NCBI GenBank assembly: GCA_934254755.1
Contig: CAKQMM010000021.1
Coordinates: forward strand, 1-11,144
DNA length: 11,144 bases
Direction of reading: 5' to 3'
From: an uncultured Clostridia bacterium
Lineage (GTDB): Bacteria > Bacillota > Clostridia > Christensenellales > Borkfalkiaceae
The notes beneath the pieces are model-generated. The model did not search any database and was not told where the DNA came from. It saw nothing but the letters and a program-made list of their open reading frames with translations. Position 1 is the stretch's first letter. Each line of letters starts with the position of its first letter. This document shows positions 7,771 to 11,144 of the stretch, piece after piece. The position numbers and the translations under genes are program-made.

Positions 7771-8322
7771 TTATTCCGCGTCCTTTTCTTCGGTTTTAGC
7801 GGTCTTTTTTCTCGTTGAAGCCTTTTTAACTTCTTTTTCGCCTTCCGCTACTTCTTTTTTAGCGGTGGTTTTAGTAGTCTTAGTCGCTTTTTTAGCGGTT
7901 TTGGTCTCTTCTGCTACCGGTGCTTCTTTTACTGCTTCGTCTTTAACGGCAGCCTTTTTGGTTGCTTTTTTAGCAGCGGGCTTTTTAGCCGCTTTTGCGT
8001 CCGCAACGACTTTTACGTCGAGCGATTCGCCGCACTTTTTGCAAATTCTGACCTTTTTGTCGTCAACAATCTTGTGTCCGACTCTCGTCGCTTTGCCGCA
8101 CTTGGGGCAGATAACCAAAACATTGGAAGCGTCGATAGGACCTTCGCGTTTGATTTTGCTGCTCGTATCCTGAGCGGAACGCGCTTTGTGATTTTTTTCC
8201 TGAACGTTGACGCCTTCTACTACGATTTTGTTGCTCTTAGGCATAGCCATGAGCACTTTACCGGTTTTTTTGACGTCCTTACCCGTTAAAACGACAACGG
8301 TGTCATTCTTTTTAACTTTCAT
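7771..8322 (-). CDS. rplX: 50S ribosomal protein L24 with zinc ribbon and long Lys/Ala-rich tail
   Basis: L24 is an early large-subunit assembly protein near the exit tunnel. I start it at ATG 8320-8322, not at an in-frame ATG ten codons upstream, because a GGAG site lies between and the family start MKVKKNDTVVVLTGKDVKKTGK begins there. Residues 1-102 form the whole normal protein: a KOW domain, VEGVNVQEKNHKA (36-48), and a C-terminal segment with Cys72, Cys75, Cys94 and Cys97 that looks like a zinc ribbon. About 80 more residues follow (104-183), almost only Lys, Ala, Thr and Glu, for example AKKPAAKKATKKAAVK. Relatives usually end near 100-115 residues. The tail resembles histone H1-like basic tails; its role is unknown. 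The rplN stop overlaps the ribosome binding site. Confidence 0.96.
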   Translation of the reverse strand: MKVKKNDTVVVLTGKDVKKTGKVLMAMPKSNKIVVEGVNVQEKNHKARSAQDTSSKIKREGPIDASNVLVICPKCGKATRVGHKIVDDKKVRICKKCGESLDVKVVADAKAAKKPAAKKATKKAAVKDEAVKEAPVAEETKTAKKATKTTKTTAKKEVAEGEKEVKKASTRKKTAKTEEKDAE

Positions 8323-8332
8323 ATCGTTCTCC

Positions 8333-8701
8333 TTACAGCACTTCCGGCGCAAGAGATATAATCTTCATGTAATCTTTGTCGCGAAGTTCTCTTGCTACGG
8401 GCCCGAAAATACGGGTTCCTCTGGGTTGTTTCTGGTTGTCGATGATAACCGCCGCGTTTTCGTCGAATCTGATGTGCGTGCCGTCGGGTCTTCTTAAACC
8501 TTTAACGCTTCTTACGATAACGGCTTTAACAACGTCGCCTTTCTTAACCGCGCCGCCGGGGGTTGCGGTTTTAACGCTGGCAACGATAACGTCGCCGATG
8601 TTTCCGCATTTTCTGAACGAACCGCCGAGCACTCTTATGCACATAATCTCTTTGGCGCCGGAGTTATCGGCAACCTTTAATCTCGTTTGTGGTTGAATCA
8701 T
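8333..8701 (-). CDS. rplN: 50S ribosomal protein L14
   Basis: L14 sits on the subunit interface, contacting 16S rRNA and neighbouring L19; in other bacteria it is the binding site of the silencing factor RsfS. The 122 residues have the exact family length. The start [19 protein letters not shown], the middle [20 protein letters not shown] and the end [24 protein letters not shown] are diagnostic. A TAAGGAGGGT site precedes ATG, 18 bases after rpsQ. Its TAA stop runs directly into the rplX ribosome binding site (TAAGGAG), so the two are likely coupled. Confidence 0.98.
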   Translation of the reverse strand: MIQPQTRLKVADNSGAKEIMCIRVLGGSFRKCGNIGDVIVASVKTATPGGAVKKGDVVKAVIVRSVKGLRRPDGTHIRFDENAAVIIDNQKQPRGTRIFGPVARELRDKDYMKIISLAPEVL

Positions 8702-8719
8702 AAATAGTTACCCTCCTTA

Positions 8720-8974
8720 TTACTTCGCCTTTTCGACTATTTCGGAAACTCTCCAGTTTTTAGTCTTGGAAAGTTTTCTCGTTTCGGTTATTCTTACCGT
8801 ATCGCCTACGCCGCACTCGTTGTTTTCGTCGTGCGCTTTGTACTTAACGGTCTTGGTTATGGTCTTTTTGTAAAGAGGATGTTTAGCCTTGTCGGATACT
8901 TCGACAACAACGGTTTTATCCATTTTATCGGATACGACTATGCCGACTCTTTCTTTTCTTAAATTTCTTTCCAT
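8720..8974 (-). CDS. rpsQ: 30S ribosomal protein S17
   Basis: S17 is an OB-fold primary binder of the 5' domain of 16S rRNA. The 84 residues match the family. It starts [20 protein letters not shown], followed by [25 protein letters not shown] (32-50) and the segment [20 protein letters not shown] (57-76), all standard. A CGGAGG site is placed just upstream of ATG, and the gene lies 11 bases after rpmC. The order rplP-rpmC-rpsQ-rplN marks the join of the S10 and spc clusters; I see no terminator or promoter between rpsQ and rplN. Confidence 0.98.
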   Translation of the reverse strand: MERNLRKERVGIVVSDKMDKTVVVEVSDKAKHPLYKKTITKTVKYKAHDENNECGVGDTVRITETRKLSKTKNWRVSEIVEKAK

Positions 8975-8985
8975 AATATCCTCCG

Positions 8986-9180
8986 TTACGCCTTAATTTC
9001 TCTCTCGCGAAGAACGGTCTTAACTCTTGCGATATCCTTTTTAACGCCGTTTAATACGTTAGGATTTTCAAGCTGACCCGTCGCGTGACGGAAACGAAGG
9101 TTAAACAATTCTTCTTTAAGTTGAGCGAGTTTAGCGACCAACTCGTCGTTAGTCATCTCTTTAATTTCTTTCGCTTTCAT
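8986..9180 (-). CDS. rpmC: 50S ribosomal protein L29
   Basis: L29 is a small helical protein at the exit tunnel rim, next to L23, where trigger factor and SRP dock. The 64 residues give two helices: [18 protein letters not shown] and a second part with [20 protein letters not shown] (18-37), the family signature, then [15 protein letters not shown]. Its ATG shares one base with the rplP stop (TAATG). The only ribosome binding site candidate lies inside the end of rplP, so translation is probably coupled. Confidence 0.98.
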   Translation of the reverse strand: MKAKEIKEMTNDELVAKLAQLKEELFNLRFRHATGQLENPNVLNGVKKDIARVKTVLREREIKA

Positions 9181-9611
9181 TAACCTTCACCGCCTTCTTG
9201 TGGAATTTCTTTTTTCATAAACTTCGTTTTGATAGGAAGTTTGTGACCTGCAAGGCGCATAGCTTCTCTTGCGTCCGCTTCCGCTACGCCTTCCATTTCA
9301 AACAATACTCTGCCCGGTTTAACCACCGCAACCCAGTATTCAACGGAACCTTTACCGGAACCCATACGGGTTTCAGCGGGTTTTTTCGTTATGGGTTTGT
9401 GGGGGAATATATCTATCCAAACCTTGCCGCCGCGCTTAATAAATCTCGTCATTGCGACACGCGCCGCTTCTATCTGATTGGAAGTAATCCATGCGGGTTC
9501 CATAGCAACTAAGCCGTAGGTGCCGTAAGCCAAACGGTTGCCCTTGTTTGCCTTACCGGTCATTCTGCCGCGGTGAACTCTTCTTCTTTTAACTCTTTTA
9601 GGCATCAACAT
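9180..9611 (-). CDS. rplP: 50S ribosomal protein L16
   Basis: L16 lies near the peptidyl transferase centre and helps position A-site tRNA and 5S rRNA. The 143 residues match the usual 137-145. It starts [20 protein letters not shown], with [10 protein letters not shown], the [18 protein letters not shown] segment (57-74), then [20 protein letters not shown] and [12 protein letters not shown]. The first ATG is chosen because MLMPKR is the family start. The GGAGG site is about twelve bases upstream inside the end of rpsC, and only two bases separate the rpsC stop from this start. It shares one base with rpmC. Confidence 0.98.
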   Translation of the reverse strand: MLMPKRVKRRRVHRGRMTGKANKGNRLAYGTYGLVAMEPAWITSNQIEAARVAMTRFIKRGGKVWIDIFPHKPITKKPAETRMGSGKGSVEYWVAVVKPGRVLFEMEGVAEADAREAMRLAGHKLPIKTKFMKKEIPQEGGEG

Positions 9612-9613
9612 AA

Positions 9614-10279
9614 TTAAGCTTCGCCTCCTTCGCTAACTTTTTTTGCTCCGCCGAGTACTTCACCCTTGTAAACCCAAACTTTGATACCGATGATACCGAA
9701 AGTGGTGTGAGCTTCCGCAAAGCCGTAGTCTATATCGGCACGCAAAGTCTGAAGGGGAATGGAACCTTCGTGGTACTGTTCGCAACGCGCTATTTCGGCG
9801 CCGTCAAGCCTGCCGCTTACCATAATCTTGATACCTTTTACGCCAAGTCTGGTCGCGCGGGAGATCGCTTGCTTCATGCTTCTTCTGAAAGACGCGCGCT
9901 TTTCAAGTTGAGCGGCTACGCTTTCGGCGATAAGCTGAGCGTCGCAATCGGGCTTTTTAACTTCCACGATGTTTACGGCTATCTGTTTGCCTTTAGCGAT
10001 TTTCGCAAGGCTGTTTTTCATTACTTCGATTTCCGCGCCCGCTTTACCGATTAAAACGCCCGGTCTTGCGGTGAAAACCGTAACCGCGATTTTGTTTGCG
10101 GCTCTTTCTATTCTGATGGAAGAGATAGCGGCTTGGAAGTATTGATTTTTGATGAATTTTCTAAGTTCGTAATCTTCTTTAAGGTTTAAAGAGAACGCTT
10201 TTTTGTCGGCATACCACTGAGTATCCCAATCTTTTATAACGCCTACTCTAAGTCCGTGCGGATTAACTTTCTGACCCAT
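9614..10279 (-). CDS. rpsC: 30S ribosomal protein S3
   Basis: S3 lines the mRNA entry channel and has helicase-related contacts with S4 and S5. The 221 residues are typical for Bacillota. It starts [19 protein letters not shown]; the KH domain has the GxxG loop GKAG at 78-81 within [14 protein letters not shown]; the C-terminal domain has [20 protein letters not shown] (153-172) and [17 protein letters not shown], then [13 protein letters not shown] follows GGAGGAAGTT, and the upstream rplV stop TAG overlaps that site (TAGGAGG). The order rplV-rpsC-rplP is the conserved S10 cluster. Confidence 0.98.
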   Translation of the reverse strand: MGQKVNPHGLRVGVIKDWDTQWYADKKAFSLNLKEDYELRKFIKNQYFQAAISSIRIERAANKIAVTVFTARPGVLIGKAGAEIEVMKNSLAKIAKGKQIAVNIVEVKKPDCDAQLIAESVAAQLEKRASFRRSMKQAISRATRLGVKGIKIMVSGRLDGAEIARCEQYHEGSIPLQTLRADIDYGFAEAHTTFGIIGIKVWVYKGEVLGGAKKVSEGGEA

Positions 10280-10288
10280 AACTTCCTC

Positions 10289-10678
10289 CTATCTTCCCAT
10301 TACGTCTAAAACGACGGTGATGTGGCTGGTGCGTTTTAAAATTCTGAACCCTCTGCCGTGAGCCATGGGTCTCATCCTCTTAAGAGTAGGACCTTGGTCG
10401 GCGTAGCACGCTGCGATATACAAATCGTCTTTATTCATGCCGAGGTTGTGTTCAGCGTTAGCTGCCGCGCTTAAAACCACCTTTTTAACGGGCAACGCGC
10501 CCGCTTTGCCGGTGTTTTCAAGGATAGCGACGGCGTCGTTGACGCTCTTGCCCCTGATGTTATCGAGTACGACTCTTACTTTGAACGGAGAAATTCTGAT
10601 AAATTTCGCTACTGCTTTCGCTCTTTTATCTTTATTCTCTTCAATGCGTTGAGCCTTTAATTTCATATTTTTAGCCAT
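10289..10678 (-). CDS. rplV: 50S ribosomal protein L22 with N-terminal extension
   Basis: L22 spans the large subunit and sends a long beta-hairpin into the exit tunnel, where macrolides bind nearby. Here it has 129 residues against a usual 110-115. The extra length is a basic N-terminus (about 1-22, MAKNMKLKAQRIEENKDKRA) before the family start AVAKFIRISP. The tunnel hairpin (about 95-118) reads GPTLKRMRPMAHGRGFRILK; the usual tip resembles RPRA-x-GRA, so Met105 and the Gly-Phe pair at 110-111 look divergent. The end KRTSHITVVL is canonical. The start is fixed by a GGAGGAAGG site; the rpsS stop TAG overlaps it. Confidence 0.97.
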   Translation of the reverse strand: MAKNMKLKAQRIEENKDKRAKAVAKFIRISPFKVRVVLDNIRGKSVNDAVAILENTGKAGALPVKKVVLSAAANAEHNLGMNKDDLYIAACYADQGPTLKRMRPMAHGRGFRILKRTSHITVVLDVMGR

Positions 10679-10690
10679 TTATCCTTCCTC

Positions 10691-10969
10691 CTACTTGTCA
10701 GCCGAAGTCTTCGATCCGGCATGTCCCTTGAAGGTTCTGGTGGGAGCGAACTCGCCGAGTTTGCAACCGACCATATCTTCCGTTATGTAAACGGGAACGT
10801 GTTTTCTTCCGTCGTGTACGGCTATCGTGTGACCGACCATTTGGGGGAATATGGTAGACGCTCTCGACCAAGTTTTTAAAACCTGTTTCTTGTTTTCAGC
10901 GTTAAGAGCTTCTACTTTTTTAAGCAAACTTTCTTGAACGTAAGGTCCTTTTTTAACACTTCTGCTCAT
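10691..10969 (-). CDS. rpsS: 30S ribosomal protein S19
   Basis: S19 lies in the small-subunit head with S13 and contributes to the bridge with L5. The 92 residues match the family. It starts [20 protein letters not shown], continues [21 protein letters not shown] (33-53) and ends with [18 protein letters not shown]; the usual [11 protein letters not shown] has Cys for His at one position. ATG follows a GGAG site, and 16 bases separate it from the rplB stop. Its TAG stop merges with the rplV ribosome binding site. Confidence 0.98.
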   Translation of the reverse strand: MSRSVKKGPYVQESLLKKVEALNAENKKQVLKTWSRASTIFPQMVGHTIAVHDGRKHVPVYITEDMVGCKLGEFAPTRTFKGHAGSKTSADK

Positions 10970-10985
10970 TGTCTATTCTCCTATA

Positions 10986-11144
10986 TTAGTTTACTCTCTT
11001 AAGAATGAACTTGTCGGTTCTGTTCTTCTTCTTTCTGGTCTTATAACCGAGTGCGGGCTTGCCCCACGGAGTCTGAGGACCGGGTCTGCCGACGGGTGCT
11101 TTACCTTCGCCGCCGCCGTGCGGGTGATCGCACGGGTTCATGAC
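10986..11144 (-). CDS. rplB: 50S ribosomal protein L2, C-terminal end (runs off window)
   Basis: L2 is a primary 23S rRNA binder close to the peptidyl transferase centre. Only its last 52 residues are here, read in frame from the window edge to TAA at 10986-10988. They begin [20 protein letters not shown] and end DKFILKRVN. The segment [12 protein letters not shown] holds the conserved histidine reported as important for peptidyl transferase activity in Escherichia coli L2; the variable position is cysteine here. [16 protein letters not shown] completes the family signature. The order rplB-rpsS-rplV places it in the S10 cluster, with rplW, rplD, rplC and rpsJ expected further upstream. Confidence 0.97.
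   Translation of the reverse strand, partial: VMNPCDHPHGGGEGKAPVGRPGPQTPWGKPALGYKTRKKKNRTDKFILKRVN

Noticed and set aside
7774..8012. A-rich runs in the L24 tail as a programmed frameshift site
   Set aside because: The AAA AAA G runs are not in the A_AAA_AAG frame needed for -1 slippage, and I see no downstream structure.
7865..8173. Plus-strand frame opposite rplX with a hydrophobic Val/Ala/Leu-rich product
   Set aside because: It is the complement of the Lys/Ala-rich tail of L24, which by codon complementarity reads as hydrophobic residues; not a membrane protein gene.
8323..8352. Longer L24 start giving [10 protein letters not shown] before the family start
   Set aside because: It overlaps the end of rplN and the ribosome binding site sits after it; the L24 family begins at the later ATG (8320-8322).
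8702..8719. Separate spc promoter or terminator between rpsQ and rplN
   Set aside because: The gap is only 18 bases and is filled by the rplN ribosome binding site.
1..11144. A hidden novel system, mobile element, CRISPR array or RNA gene
   Set aside because: Nearly every base belongs to a recognised translation or core housekeeping gene in conserved order, with no inserted genes, long repeats or tRNA-like folds seen.

Overview
The whole window is one tightly packed ribosomal-protein gene cluster on the minus strand, so transcription runs from high to low coordinates. It holds the end of the S10 cluster (rplB fragment, rpsS, rplV, rpsC, rplP, rpmC, rpsQ), the complete spc cluster (rplN, rplX, rplE, rpsZ, rpsH, rplF, rplR, rpsE, rpmD, rplO, secY, adk, map), then infA and rpmJ, and the start of the alpha cluster (rpsM, rpsK, rpsD fragment). 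Two genes run off the window: rplB at the high end and rpsD at the low end.

The organism is probably a Bacillota bacterium of the class Clostridia. The order secY-adk-map-infA-rpmJ-rpsM-rpsK is typical of Bacillota. rpsD lies inside the alpha cluster, as in many Clostridia and unlike Bacillus subtilis, where it is a separate locus. S14 is the short zinc-binding type, and adenylate kinase has a four-cysteine lid. Base composition is moderate, with frequent GCG, GAC and CCG codons. Species or family cannot be fixed from this window.

All 23 genes read in one direction, and almost every one has a strong GGAGG-type ribosome binding site. Gaps are mostly 0 to 37 bases. The largest are 129 bases (map to infA) and 66 bases (rpmJ to rpsM); no stretch over 300 bases lacks a gene. 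Almost all stops are TAA; rplV and rpsS use TAG and infA uses TGA. Several stop codons lie within or touch the next ribosome binding site or start codon, which suggests translational coupling.

Functionally the cluster supplies core parts of both ribosomal subunits, initiation factor 1, the SecY channel, methionine aminopeptidase for N-terminal processing, and adenylate kinase for nucleotide balance. I see no mobile element, tRNA, CRISPR array, defence system or biosynthetic cluster, and nothing that amounts to a new system. The features most worth a second look are a long lysine/alanine-rich tail on L24, N-terminal extensions on L22 and L5, and a possibly structured spacer between map and a GTG-started infA.
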